DNA of 64,000 bases from Icerya purchasi (taxonomy: Eukaryota; Arthropoda; Insecta; Hemiptera; Monophlebidae): NCBI GenBank assembly GCA_039619475.1, contig CM077115.1:551202826-551266825 (forward strand). The letters are read 5' to 3'. The position numbers and the translations under genes were made by a program. The first letter of the stretch is position 1. Each line of letters begins with the position of its first letter. The notes under the pieces are model-generated. The model saw only the letters and a program-made list of their open reading frames with translations, was not told the DNA's origin and ran no database searches. Of this stretch, positions 36,541-49,270 are shown piece after piece.

Positions 36541-38518
36541 CAAAATTGAAATAACGTGTTCTTCAATTTTAATAATAATTAAAATGATTGTAAAATTTTA
36601 GGTTAATCGTGTTTATTTTAAATAAAACCGAATACGGCAACTTTTAAATCCGGAAAAAGTCAGTGGCGGATCCACGGGGGGGGGGGATAGGGGACTCCCC
36701 CAAGGAACTAAATCCTCGTTGAAAAAATTTGTACAACAGAAAAACTTAATTCATACTATAAAAGGTTTATATAAATGTTAGCTATAGATTTAATTATAAC
36801 TAATATTTAATACTATTTTCTAGTAAAACTATTATAATGTTCCTTTTTTATTCTATTTTAAATACAACTGTCGTCGATCTTTTGCCATTTTTATTTATTT
36901 TTAATTTTTATTTTGTAATTTTAATTAAAAATAGAGTTCAGTGAGAAATATATATATGTCTTTTTTTTTTACTTACTCTCGAACAACAACTCGGATCGGA
37001 TTATTAACAAAAATAAAAGTAAAGTCTAATAAAAATACTATCTTTCTATTTTTTTCTAGTAATTTACTATTCAAATTTTAAACTACCATTTTTTAGGTAT
37101 AATTATATAATTTCGTTTTATTTTCCAGTTAAAAATAAAACAAAATTTAAATTAAATTGTAATAATTGTGCATTTTTCTAAAGAGGTCGCTATTTGATTT
37201 TCTTTATGAAACAAGGTAATCGTCAAATGGACTGTCTACCGTATAAGATATTACGTAATTATATAATTTCCCTCCCGAAAATGACTCTTTGCATCCGTCC
37301 CTGCGGAGAACACCATCAGTTCTGTTATCATCGTGTTATCGCTTCAGTTTCTTTTCTAGCAAAACAAATCGTCTTAGGATCTTACTAGTTACTAATTTTA
37401 AAGTTATCGATCATCAACAATATACTATGTAGAATTATTTAAATTCTGTTTATCGATTTTATTCCGTGTCGTTTAAGTTCTACAGATAAAACATAATTGT
37501 TATAATTTTATTAGAATTATTTATTTTTTACAGATTTGTTTACAGTTGGTGCGTATGCGGCCATTCCACATCTTCCATATATGGACATCTTTTTTAACAA
37601 TAAAGTAGAAAATTTAGTACAAACGTATAAAGCAATATAGTAATTCAGATATTTGTATATAGGAAAATGGTACTGATAAATATATTTCATTATAAATAAA
37701 TTAATCGAGTTTTATTGAAAAGTTCATAAAATACAACATTGTACATGTTTCGGACAGCAGCCCTTGCCATGGGTACAACATTTTATACAGTCAAATTAAC
37801 ACGTAATTAATAACTCAAACCGAAATCAATTACGCTTGAAAAAAATGTACATAAATAAAATATTGCAGCAGTAAGTTAGTTGTAGGTTATCGTAACAGCC
37901 GTGTCATTATTGCAAATCTACTGCTTTAAGTATTTTATCTTCTCTGAACTACTTTCACTTTTCTATAACAATATTATTGCCTATTTCGGAACCAGCAGCT
38001 ATTAACAGGGGAGTAAGTCAAGTACTATCGACATATTCAATTTAATATATATTTATAATTAATAGTGAATAAAGCATTAGGAAATGCAAACTATGGTATA
38101 AGTATATTGGAGGTGTAAGATTCAATAAAATTTACAGATAACCAGACTATAACTGCTGGGTCTTCAAAAGCACTGCATGAAATGTTGCAGCTGCTAAATA
38201 AAACGGGAAAGAAATTCGGTATGAAAATAAACAGCGAGAAAAAAAGGACAATGATGATCAGTGAGAAACCTCGCCCTAACGGGATCACCGAAGAGACCTA
38301 AGATTATAACGAGAATATATATTAAGAGATACTGGGCTCGGTAGCTATAGTGAACTGGAAAGAGTTGCGGAAGATTGACAGTACCGGAAAGGTATCATCA
38401 TGGAAAAAGAACAGTCGCAGAGGATTGAATTACAAAAGAAGAAGAAGATATTTTAACAAGTTTAATTTGGATACGAGTAAACATAGTTAAATTTATACGT
38501 AATTATACGATGATTTGT
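36541..38518. other. AT-rich stretch without a recognisable gene
   Basis: Contains a CAGTGGCGGATCCACGGGGG word at 36661-36680 that resembles hAT transposon ends (CAGnGGCG). Neither a partner inverted end nor an 8-bp target duplication was found nearby. Nothing else is supported. Confidence 0.4.
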
Positions 38519-39315
38519 TTTTTTTTTTGTTTTTTTTTTTTGGGTTTGTCTACAAGGACATTGGCCCAAGAACAAAGGAAAAAAGACGCAAGAAACTCAG
38601 ATCTTTACACGATCAGAGATAGCCGACAAAAAGGAATCAAGAGCTTGAACAACAGAAGGAGAAGGACGGAAGAGAATGAATGAAGTGCTGTATGGAGTGG
38701 GAATACCAATTTGTAAAAGGGAGGAGTAGAAAGCAGCTTGATCAGTTACAAGAGATGAACACTCGAACATTATACGATCATCGGCATCACACAAAAATTG
38801 GATATTGGAGGGATGCAATGGAGAAAAAGGAGACGGCACAAAAGAGTAACGGAAAAGCGAGGAAGGAAGCAAACTTGAAGCTTAGGCGGCAAATGGCAGA
38901 GATGTTGGAGCGACGCATGGAAGGAAAGTCAAGAAACCAGGGGAAAGGAGGAAGGGAAGGCTGAATAGATAAGAAAAAGGAATCTGGATTGGAGAAAGAG
39001 GAGACGTAAGAGTCAAACCATAGATTGGAATGAGCAGCAGAAGACAGAAGGGTAATATTGGAAGAAGAGAAAACAGGAAGAAACCTACCGGAAGAGGAAG
39101 ATAACCGAGCGAATGAATCAACTAACTCATTACCCTTAATTCCGGCATGACCCGGTATCCAATAGAAATCCGTTTCGATTAAGTGTGAAAGGAAAAGATC
39201 ATGAATCAAGGAGCGAATAAGAAGAATAACGTAATCGGCTGAGTGAGGAGGGAGAGGAGATGCGATAGTCTGCAGCACGCTTTGGCAATCCGACAGGATA
39301 AATCTGGCGAAATTA
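38519..39315 (-). pseudogene. Non-LTR retrotransposon family X: RNase H end, C-terminal region, 3' UTR, poly(A) (copy X3)
   Basis: Minus-strand reading starts with RFILSDCQSVLQTIASP (third RNase H motif, Asp present), then YWIPGHAGIKGNELVDSFA (fourth motif with His and Asp), the Ser/Phe-rich region after RNase H, MRRSNISAICRLSF, and, after one frameshift near 38830, CDADDRIMFECSS and the terminal FLSAISDRVKI at 38597. The 3' UTR reads TTGGGCCAATG before a broken poly(A) (plus T-run 38519-38551). The matching UTR at 60740-60758 reads TTGGGTCAATG. The copy is 5'-truncated within RNase H near 39315. It is the best-preserved minus-strand family X copy and shows that the family ends in poly(A). 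Confidence 0.72.
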
Positions 39316-39700
39316 ATGAAATGTAATCCGCTTTCCTTTCGAATTTACAACTTTCATTGAAAATATTTGATCGCATCTTGAACATCAGGATTAGTTTGCT
39401 TAGGTACTAATTAAAAGCTTTTCTGATCCTATATATTAGGATATTAATTAAAAGCTTTCCGAACTTATTCGTTTTTAATTTTTTAATTTTCATTCTACGC
39501 TGCCCCTTGAAATTTATTCTATAAGTTTTTTTTAAAGGTGAATAAATGAACATTAAAATGTATATTGTATAGACGCTTCATGCGTTTGCATTAAATTTAA
39601 GGTTTTTTTTTTTTACAGAAATTCGAGTTGGTCATTATTACTTTTTTATCTCTTTATATACTCTCTTCTTTTTTTTATACTGCAAGATTTGTATGTTTTT
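39316..39700. other. AT-rich stretch without gene
   Basis: Contains two copies of a ~37-bp direct repeat with TAATTAAAAGCTTT (39405-39480). Nothing else is supported. Confidence 0.45.
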
Positions 39701-42539
39701 AGGATTCCGTATACATATAATGTACGGAATCCTTATAAGATGGTACACAAATGACAAAAATATCAAATAAAAATCAATAATTCACGAACGGCTTGACTTA
39801 TAAACTTCAAATTTGGAACATAAATTACAATTAAAATTATCTTTAAAACGATCTATAACTTGACGATGACCGATTACCCTGGGCGGCAAAAAACCCAAAA
39901 AACCGTCAAGAATATATAATATGGTACATAAAACGACCTCAAAAATCACTTAAAAAATCATAACTCGTCACTAGATAAACTTATAACGCTGAAATTCAAA
40001 ATATAAACTACAATGCAGGAGTACTTTCATAAAATCAAAAAATTACGTTACAAAAGTTATGTAAAGTTGCCCAAAAGTTCAAAAAACAGCAAAAAATGAC
40101 GTGTCCCCCCCCTTAGCGCCGCGAGTATTGTAGTTAAAAATTTTGAATGGGGCTAAAAATACGCACATACCCGTATATTTCTCTAGTTTGGAACATCCGG
40201 ATTTCCAACTTTAAAACTGGACCCTCGGGGCGACAAAAGCTCAAAAGTTTGTAAAAAAATATTTTTTTTTATAGGCATGCGATATATCGATGGAAAGATC
40301 GCTATTTGTCGGGAACGAAACCGAATTTCATTTCCTTAACGAAACTTTCAAAGTTGCCGTAAAGTTCAAAAAAGTGCGAAAAATGACGTGTCCCCCCCCC
40401 TAGCGCCGCGGATATTACCGATAAAAATTTTGAACACGGTAAAAAATATGCGCTTCCACGTATATTTCTCTAGTTTGGAACATCCGAGTTTCCAGCTTTA
40501 AAATTGGACCCTCGGGGCACCGTAAGCTCGAGATTTTGGAAAAAAATATTTTTTTTCTTGGGCTTGTGATATATCATTAGAAAGATCTCTAGTAGTCGGG
40601 AACGAAACCGAATTTCATTTTCTTAACCAAACTTTCAAAGTTGCGATACAGCTCAAAAAAGCTCAAAAAATTGCGTGTCCCCTAGCGCTGCGAGTATTAT
40701 AGCTAAAAATTTAAAACATGGTTAAAAATATGTACTTCCACGTATATTTCTGTAATTTGGTGCGTCCGGGTCTCAAGCTTTAAAAATAAAACTCCGGGGC
40801 TTCGAAAGCTCAAAATTTTGTAAAAAAATATTTTTTTTCCGGTAATGTAATATATTGTTTGAAAGATCGCTATTTATCAGGAACAAAACCTTATATCATT
40901 TTCTTTACCAAAAAATTCAATGTTGCCGTAAAGTTCAAAAAAGCGCGAAAAATGACGTGTCCCCCCCCTAGCGCCGCGAATATTACCGATAAAAATTTTG
41001 AACAAGGTTAAAAATATGCGCTTCCACGTATATTTCTCTAGTTTGGAACATCCGAGTTTCCAGCTTTAAAATTGGACCCTCGGGGCACCGAAAGCTCGAG
41101 ATTTTGGAAAAAAATATTTTTTTTCTTGGGCTTGTGATATATCATTAGAAAGATCTCTAGTAGTGGGGAACGAAACCGAATTTCATTTTCTTAACCAAAC
41201 TTTCAAAGTTGCGATAAAGTTCAAAAAAGCGTCAGCTCCAATTAGCGGCCCCCTTCTTGCGACGCGAGTATTACAGCTATAAATTCCGAACATGGTAGAA
41301 AACACGCGACTCTATGTATATTTCGCTGATTTAAGACAATCGGACCCCAACTTTAGACTGAGACCTGTGGGGCACCGAAAATTCAAAATTTTGAAAAAAA
41401 AATTTTTTTTGTTTAGGTTTGTGATATATCATTAGAAATATCGCTATTCGTCGGGAACGAAACCGTATTTCATTTTTTTAAACAAATTTTCAAAGTTCTG
41501 AAAAATTCAAAAAAAAAAAATAATTATGTGTCTCTCCACTAGCTCCACGATTATTACAGCTGAAAATTTTGAACGCGGCTAAAAACGTGCTGATCCTCTT
41601 ATATTTCTCGAGTTTACATCATTTGGATTTTCAGTTTTAAAATTGGACCCTTAAGGCGCCGAAAGTTCGAAATTTTGAAGAAAATTTTTTATTTTTCTGA
41701 CGCATGTTATATACCGTTTGAAGGATCGCTATCTGTCGGGAAAGAAACCGTATTTCATTTTCTTGATTGAACTTTCAAAGTTTGCTGAAAAGTTCAAAAA
41801 ATCGAGAGAATTGATTTGTGACGCGAGTATTATAGCTAAAAATTTTGAGGAAAGTAGTAAATATGGGCATCCATGTATATTTCTCTGGTTTGGAACATCT
41901 AAGTTTCCAATTTTAAAATTAGTGACTTGGGGCTCTGAAAGCTCGAAATTTTGTAAAAAAAAAATTTTTTCAAGTGTATTGTTATTGGAAAGAGCGCTAT
42001 TTTTTGGGAATGGACCCGTATTTCGTTTTCTTAACAAAACTGTTTGAAATTTACTAAAAGTTCATAAAATTCTGAAAAATGACGTGTAGCCCCGCTTGTA
42101 ATAGCAGAGTGATACGTAGCATCAATATTATTTCTAATTAATATTTTTTGCGTGTTTTCGTTTATATATTTATTAAATATCTTTGACGGTCGGCTATCCA
42201 AGAAAGATAGGTGTAGGAATTAACAAAATTACACATTTTAAAAAATCATAAAACCTTAATATTAGTATTATTAAATCTAAACCAATAATTTAAAAAAATA
42301 AATAAAAAAAGGATTTAATTAATTTTTCTTCATAACCGTTACATTGCACTTCAAATTAATCTAAGTCTTCGATTCAAATTAGTATTTTGCTTTACTGTTT
42401 TAAATTATTATTAGAAAAGATCTTTGAAATTTATTAAGATATTAAATTAAAATAGTAAAATAAAAATAGAAATTTATTCAAACAAATTTTCTTACATACT
42501 AAATAATTATAGTTATTGTTAACTTTCATACGGAATCCT
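39701..42539. mobile_element. Putative non-autonomous element with 12-bp inverted ends and internal tandem array
   Basis: AGGATTCCGTAT at 39701-39712 is the exact reverse complement of ATACGGAATCCT at 42528-42539. The left end also forms its own hairpin with TACGGAATCCT at 39723-39733. Between them are about seven ~285-bp tandem units and a ~420-bp unique AT-rich end. No coding domain was found, and no flanking target duplication is obvious. Boundaries are inferred from the inverted repeat alone. Confidence 0.5.
40060..42110. repeat. Tandem array of ~285-bp units (about seven copies)
   Basis: The landmark GCGCCGCGAGTATT (or variant) recurs at about 40118, 40405, 40687, 40973, 41261, 41544 and 41820, spacing 276-288 bp. 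Each unit also carries TATATTTCTCTAGTTTGGAA, then TTTAAAATTGGACC(C)TCGGGG, a TTTTTTTT block, TGATATATCATTAGAAAGAT and CGGGAACGAAACCG in fixed order. Central copies (units 1-4) are most alike; the last three diverge, and the right-hand units lose the C-run. Confidence 0.93.
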
Positions 42540-43919
42540 CAGCGCATGAAACCTCATGCTTGACTGAACTTGTTTTATTTACATTTAAGGTTCTTACGTA
42601 AATATGAATGCAGCAATGTGCGTATTCAGCGATGTCATAACTAACAGAATATTTATACGCTATATATTAAACGTCACGCTGATTTTGATTGGTAAATGAT
42701 GTGCGTCTATCATAGCGCACAATCTGAGAATTGACAGATTCTTTTGTAAAAATCCTGTCGTGTCATAATTCGCGCTAAATAAACTACAATTGCATTTGGA
42801 AATTAAAGTTGTTATCGTTAAAACAAATAGTTGACTTTTTTTTAAATTTTCTGAACCATATTTTGCAGTTTTCCATTCCCCATCATTAACCTGCTGATAA
42901 TTTACGAACAATATAAATGGGGGGGGGGTAATTTTATTAACGGTAAAAATAATTTTTACACTGATTCAGAGCTACCACTTTCTTAAAAATCAACCTGCTC
43001 CATTTGTTCGCATTAGAATATTCCTATCGTTGTAAATCACTTCCTTATAAACTCTGTCTGTAATACAATTCTCATAGAGCAATTCTCGACCAATCCTTTA
43101 CGCTTCAAAACATTATTTCTGACTCTTACGAAGCTTCTTCCCCCGAAACAACCTAGTAACATTTCTTAAACTCATTTACACTCTATGATTTAGGCATCTC
43201 TACACTTCTATCGTGCCCCCGGCCTAAAGATGCAGTGCACATAAATCAATAAAGTGAGATCTCTAACGTTGTCATCGTCGTGGATATTGGTACCAGACAT
43301 TTTCACGGAAGCGCGTTTAAATAAACAAAAAAAAAACTATCGATTTTCATTCACGGCTAATTATTGCCCAGGGAATTTTATTGTTTGTTTGAAGCAGTCA
43401 CATCCGAAACTGAATTTTCAGAGTTAATAGTGTTTTCGTGGCTTTATATTTTTCTCTCGAAATGTCTAGAAGTCACAAACTTCGTATTTGTAAGGTCGAT
43501 TTTTAATTACGTTCAGATGATTTTCTATTAGATTTTTTAATAAATTACCGAGTTTTTACTTTTGGCCACACTACATCCGGAAACACTCTAATTGATGATG
43601 TTGAGTGTTCGAGACTCATAGTAGACCGATAAGTAAAAATTGACGAAGATATAAAAATATTGGTTATTAGTCTGTGCTATATGGTAAACACGCACAACAT
43701 CGCGCACGTATATGCGCACTTGGACTGCACTTTTATAACGATAAATCGTTTAAAATCAGTAAGCTTATAAGAGACATATAAACATCGATCCACAAAATAA
43801 ACAATAAAATCTGCTATTGTTTATTTTATAATTTATGTGTATTGTGACTGTTTAACATTCGATATATTTTAATTATGAAATTAACTTTTATAGTTTGGCA
43901 AATAGTGAGGAATTACATG
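42540..43919. other. AT-rich stretch without gene
   Basis: I see nothing recognisable except a ten-G run at 42919-42928. Confidence 0.4.
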
Positions 43920-44440
43920 CGAAAAAAGTTATCGCGAGAGCTGGGTCTGGGCAAGAAAAATGACTTACGGGGTTTGTATCGCGATGCTGGAGGTTAAAAT
44001 ATATGATCTCAAGATTTATAGACATCTCCGCAAAACGTTCGAATCCGTACATCTTCTGATTTTATATTTCGGATTAACCTCTTTGAATATTCCGGAGGCA
44101 ACTCACTTGCAGGCAATGACTTTCAAATTTCTTTTTCCAAATAAGTTGACGCACGGGAAATTCTACAGAGGATTCTATCTCAGGGTTCCTTACTTAGCAC
44201 CCTACTCTCTAACATTTACATTTCTTCGAACCTATGAATAGTACAATTATATCTTATGTAGACAATATTATTATTCGAGTAATCATTTACAAGGCGTTAA
44301 TGCTGCAGATCGATGTTACCTGCCTTTCGGATTGCCTAATAAAGATTCGTACATATGGAATGCTCAGTGGGTGGCTGTCTGTCTCTGCGCGTATTGTGCT
44401 TAACGAGGTTGTGATTCACGACTCTTTCGACGTATAATTT
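43920..44440 (+). pseudogene. Reverse transcriptase relic, R1-like (weak)
   Basis: Broken plus-strand frames show, in order, AREILQRILSQGSLLSTLLSNIY (18-residue core QRILSQGSLLSTLLSNIY, in the place of the PQGS..P..N block of RT), then ISYVDNIIIRVI (in the place of the YADD catalytic box, second Asp changed to Asn), then LMLQIDVTCLSD and SGWLSVSARIVLNEVVI, which fits the GL.LSA.KTE.V segment that follows in R1-clade proteins. Spacing is right for RT motifs B to D. There are several stops and frameshifts and no ends. The region is less AT-rich than its surroundings. Confidence 0.4.
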
Positions 44441-47400
44441 CTAAGTTTATATCTGGACGCAGAATTGTTACGGAAGGATTATACTGAGCACCTATCTTTC
44501 AAATTGTTTTGAAGTTGTGTTAACATTCTTAAAATGCCAAGTTCTACAAGGTGAGAGGCGGAGATGCTGCGACCCTAAGGATTTTATAAATATGCGCATA
44601 GAGTCCAGGATTCAGTTGTTTGGTAATTCAGCCAGCACCTGTGTTATGTATCGTAATAAAATTATCCGTATTCAAAGTTAACATTCGATACTCGCGGTGT
44701 ATTCGTAACATCTCCGGGAATTGGTCAATGTTCCGTAGCAGGGTTATTCCACCCATCCAGATAATACGCAGCCACAACAGCCAGTGCGCCACCTTTTCGG
44801 AAATTTACTTCCGATTCTTTGACTCCCTTAAAATTTCTCAACATTCTCGGTGATCGGAGGTTTAGTTAGTTCGCTGAATTTTTCTCTATAAACCTCTATT
44901 CAAAACTTATATTCCTACAATATTCAATTTCGACTGTTTTTTTTTTTCAAATTTTATCCATAAATGTCGAGGCACCCAACCACTGGAGTCGTTGCTGGCT
45001 CAAGTCGAACCTAGCTCACGTCGTCTCCCCTTAGTAATGGATCGGTAGCCCCTAATTATTATATGTACACCGATCGATTCAAGAATGACATCAGCGGCTT
45101 CATAGATTCGGTGTTTGTTATTCCCAGTAGAAGTATCACAGAAATTTTTAAATTAACAACTGTATGCTCGATTTTTACGATCGAAACTTCCGCTATTACG
45201 AAAGTTTTGCAATTTATTTATTCCTCTGGCACGAATGATAATATCTTAAATATGTCCGACTCCCTTAAGTTGCCTCGGTGCCATCCGTTGTATTACTTAT
45301 AGGATAGGATCCTTAACCACAAACTTATCAACGCTAGTCTCGTATCGTTTCAGCCGCGCCATCCTCGTTAGTAAATTCGGATTAGTGTTAAGGAATTTTC
45401 AATTTTTTTTCTTTTTCTCTTTAATCGGTATCATATTTAAGGCGTTAAATAATCATTGAATCGAAAAAAAAAAAAAAAAATACGCGCGAAATCAGTAATT
45501 AATTTTCTTATAAAATAAATTACCGGTTTTCATTATTCGTATATCGCTTAAAAATTATGCCCCCTAATAAAGAATCGAAATATTAATTATACATTTGTTT
45601 TAGAGTGTCTCTTTCAATGAGAATGTTCGAACAGAATTAGTCTTGGCAATAATTTCCCACTATTTCAGATTTTTTTCCTTTTTAAAAAACAACAATAATG
45701 TTCCGTATGATAAACTTTTTATATTCGTAAAAAATGAAAAATAAATTAATTTTAATAATTACGAAAAGTAACTGAAATTAAATTAAGGGCACACATTTAA
45801 AAAAAAAACGCAAAATCGATCTGGATTCACGAGATTTCACTCAAAAGAGTTTTGTTTTCCTCCATCTTCATATTTACTTTCAACATATGTATATACTATT
45901 ATTATAATTATTAGCCGATTAACTTTGTTTAATTTATATTAATTTTATCCGGTTAAATCTGATATTAATAATTAATCTAGTTTTCGTTTAATCACGTTAA
46001 TAACCCTGAAAACAAGCAAGGACTCTTTCAACCGAGTCCATTCAAGTTGTTCACGTGCTACTTTTTTGAAATATTCATGTTATGCTATTTTTTTTTAAAT
46101 ATTCATGTTATGCTACTTTTTCGAAATATTTATGTGTGAGCATTTTGAATATGCCTTCATATTCCACTTCAGCTTTTGCCCGGCATTTTTTCTTCGATTG
46201 TAGATAGTCTAGCCCATTAATCTTTTGCTCCATTTCGCTCCTAACAAATCCAATCTCATTTTAATCTTTTAATTTTTTGTTTTTTATAACCTTTCGATTA
46301 ATTTTAATGTCTATCATTGATCTTTCTAATGTATTCTGTGAACTCGTTTCTATATATATTATGTTCTTTGTTATTGTTCAAGTCGTTTTTCGTTTATTTT
46401 TTTAGCGCGTCAAAACTACGGATATTAACGAGCGCAGGTAAAATTTTTGAAAGTTCCAATGAGCGGTGATGGGATATTCTACCTGAACCTAACCAACTAC
46501 GCAACGGTAGCTTGCAAGGGTCTGGTAACCGTACGTAAAAGAGAGCACGAGACAGTTATTCCGAATTTCACTTTTTACTTTTTTACTACATGTCTTTTAA
46601 AAATTTTGTTTTAAAAATCGATCCTTTCGCTAGCTCTAAGGCTGATTCCACGTTTCACCTCTTTTACTGTTCTGTTATTTGACATATATATTAATCGAAT
46701 TAAATAAATAATTTTTTCGAATTTTTGTATTTCCTTATTGTTTATATGATGTGAAAAATCAAAAGCTATCTTATAATCAATAAATGCCAGGCTAAATATT
46801 CATAGTATTTTTCGGTACACTAATTAATGGCAAAAAAATTAATCGATAGGTAAATAGCCGTCTCGAAAACTAGCTTGTTTTTTTTTTTTTTTTTTTTTTT
46901 TTGTTATACGGGCCAGCTTCGAATTTAGTATACATTTTGAAGAAGCCTATTCGTTAATACACTTGGAAAATATTTTTTTATAGGGTAGCACACTAACCGG
47001 TCTATAATTTACAATTGTTTCTTTTTTTGTACAAACGTCATTTACGTCGGGGGTGTCTGTAGTCTAGAAGAAGTACCTTCGTTATTCGATATTTTTGAAA
47101 TTTGCTCCATCTTCCGTTACCCCAGCGGTGGATCTCCCCTATACCAATTTTCCCCAATGAACTCTACCATTTCTTCCTCTTTCTTCTCCACTATGCATCT
47201 ATTAATATGCTTTATTTCTTCGCGGAAAAAAATAGCGTCGATCTATTAGTTTCTCGAAAGAACCGAAACTTCAATTTCCCTTATACTGAGATAAATGAAA
47301 AATAATATAATTACCGAATAGTTAATATTTTTAAGATAATTTTAAAGGCGAGTAATGTAATAATTTACATATTTTTGCATGCGCGCAATTCCAGGAAACA

Positions 47401-47498
47401 ATAAAAAAAAAAGGTAGTTTTGATCCGCTTTTAATTTAATGAGTTCATGCTATTTGTTAAATTATTCTATAATCATTTGGCGCGACTACCCAAGCGCC
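44441..47498. other. AT-rich stretch without a recognisable gene
   Basis: The first ~900 bp may continue the RT relic, but no motif is certain. It includes three 27-bp tandem units (46056-46138), A/T homopolymer runs, and a CAGCGGTGGATCTCCCCT word at 47123 resembling the hAT-like word at 36661. Confidence 0.4.
46056..46138. repeat. Three ~27-bp tandem units
   Basis: TGCTA followed by a T-run and (A)AATATTCATGTTA repeats at 46056, 46083 and 46110. Confidence 0.8.
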
Positions 47499-47880
47499 AT
47501 TTCGTTCGGTTTTTCTTCTTCTGGGTGCCTTACGTCAATGACGCGTTGGCTGCTCCCAATGCTCTGCTTCTTGCTGCTTCAACCAGCTCCCCGAAACTGC
47601 GACGTCCCGTCCATTTCTTTACATTGTCAATCTATTCACATTTTCTTCTTCCTCTTGGTCGCTTGCCTTGCGTTCTGCCTTCTAATATCAGTTGTAGTGG
47701 CCGATACTTTTCTTCTCGGATGATATGCCCAAAATATGCCGTTTTCCTATTCTTGATGGTATCCCAGAGCTCCCTTTCCACGCCAGCTCTCTGGAGGACT
47801 TCTTCGTTTGATACTTTATCAATCCATGGTGTATTTTTAGTAGGCGTCTCGGGAACTTCGGTAGATGATTCAAATTCCAC
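47499..47880 (-). pseudogene. Non-LTR retrotransposon (RTE/CR1-type) C-terminal fragment
   Basis: Minus-strand reading: WIDKVSNEEVLQRAGVERE, LWDTIKNRKTAYFGHIIR, RPLQLILEGRTQGKRPRGRR, then after a frameshift near 47640 KKWTGRRSFGELVEAARS. The order of a Val-Ser-Asn-Glu-Glu-Val-Leu block, Gly-His-Ile-x-Arg, Leu-Glu-Gly..Gly-Lys-Arg..Gly-Arg-Arg and a Trp-x-Gly..Leu-x-x-Ala-Ala block is the usual C-terminal tail of many insect endonuclease-reverse transcriptases. The RT is absent: the sequence right of 47880 is unrelated. It is related in kind to the fragment at 18238-18420. Confidence 0.65.
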
Positions 47881-48060
47881 TGCAGCACGTTCGAACTATA
47901 CAAAAATTTCACTTGCGCGCTCTGTTAATGTCCATAAGAAAAGAAGAAGTTTTCATTATAGAAAAAGCACATTTATCTCCATATTTTTGGTCCTTACCAT
48001 CACGCGTTTATAAATATTATTAAATATGTATATATATTTTTTTTGTAATACAAATAGACG

Positions 48061-49270
48061 TAGATTTTTTTTTTTTTTTTTACCTTTTTATTTCATTACA
48101 AACTGGTCATCGAGGTCATTTAGCAATATACTTAACAGGGGGAATATTGAACATGAAGGAAGAAGTACTCAATGACCCGATGATAGTCTTCACCTTAAGG
48201 TCATGAGGTTTCTTACGCTTCAACCGCCTCCTATCACTTACAGTATGTAGCAGTCCAACAGAGAAAGTTTGTTCGGATGACGATCCAGCTGTTCTCCTGC
48301 GTGTCTTCGGGCATGAGCTTTAACAACATCTATCACATACTCTATCCCTAAATCCTGATGCAAGGTTAGGTTTGTTACATACCATGGCACCTTGGTTATG
48401 AGCCTAACGATTTTATTCTGCATAGTCTGTATTATCCGAAGATTTTCTGGTTTAGCAGCTGTACTCCGTAACTCCAAATAGGCATCAATATATTTGTGTA
48501 TATCAAACGTTTATTATCAACATTTAAACGACGCTATTTTTTCGTATGAGCCAGTACATTTTTTTAATACGAATATCTACTTCTCTTTTCTTTGCCTATA
48601 TGTACTGCTTCCACGTTAAGCGAATATCTAGGTATACTTGACTGTTGTTCTCACATAGGCAATTCCATTCTATTTATCCTAATCTTTCTACTCGTGAAAT
48701 GAACGTTTACTGATTTACTTTCGTTAATCTGAACTTTCCACTTTTTAAACCAACTTTCCGCCTCGGTAAAGGGCCTTTTGAAGATTGTCGCTTGCTATCT
48801 TCCGATATGAATATGACACGAGTTTATTCCGTGTCGTCAGCAAAAGTAACTCCGCTTGTACATTTTCGGTTACAGGAAAGTCTGCTGTATATATCAAATA
48901 TAGCGTGGGTCCTAGAACTGATTCCTGGGGCACTCCTGCTAAAACTGAACTCAACGAGAGATATAAACTAGTTGGTAACAGAATTTTTAATTTATATAGT
49001 AGACCATCATGCCAAACTTTATCAAAAGCCTGTTGAAAATCGAGAAATGCCGCTGTATCCATACATTTTTTGTCTCCAAACTTTTTTCAATGATACTTAC
49101 CACTTTGTGCACCTGATCCACGGTGGAATGCTGTTTTAAGAAACCGAATTGATGTTTTGAAATTATATTATATATGTGAATGGCCGCAATCTATTTAATA
49201 TAAATTTTTTCATTACCTTCGACTTAACAGGCAATAAGGAAATGGCACGATAAGACGTTCAAAAAAAGGT
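48061..49270 (-). pseudogene. Jockey-clade retrotransposon relic J1 (RT domain to poly(A))
   Basis: On the minus strand from 49270 downward: SYRAISLLPVKSKVM, KHQFGFLKQHSTVDQV, then TAAFLDFQQAFDKVWHDGLL, AGVPQESVLGPTLYLIYTADF, and, after a region with the catalytic box lost, ELRSTAAKPENLRIIQTMQN and PWYVTNLTLHQDLGI with RRHAGEQLDRHPN. These are RT motifs 1-5 and the thumb/C-terminal region of Jockey ORF2. A T-run at 48066-48082 is the minus-strand poly(A), 150 bp past the last coding block. Several frameshifts; the 5' part (endonuclease, ORF1) is missing. It faces the better-preserved J2 copy. Confidence 0.72.
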
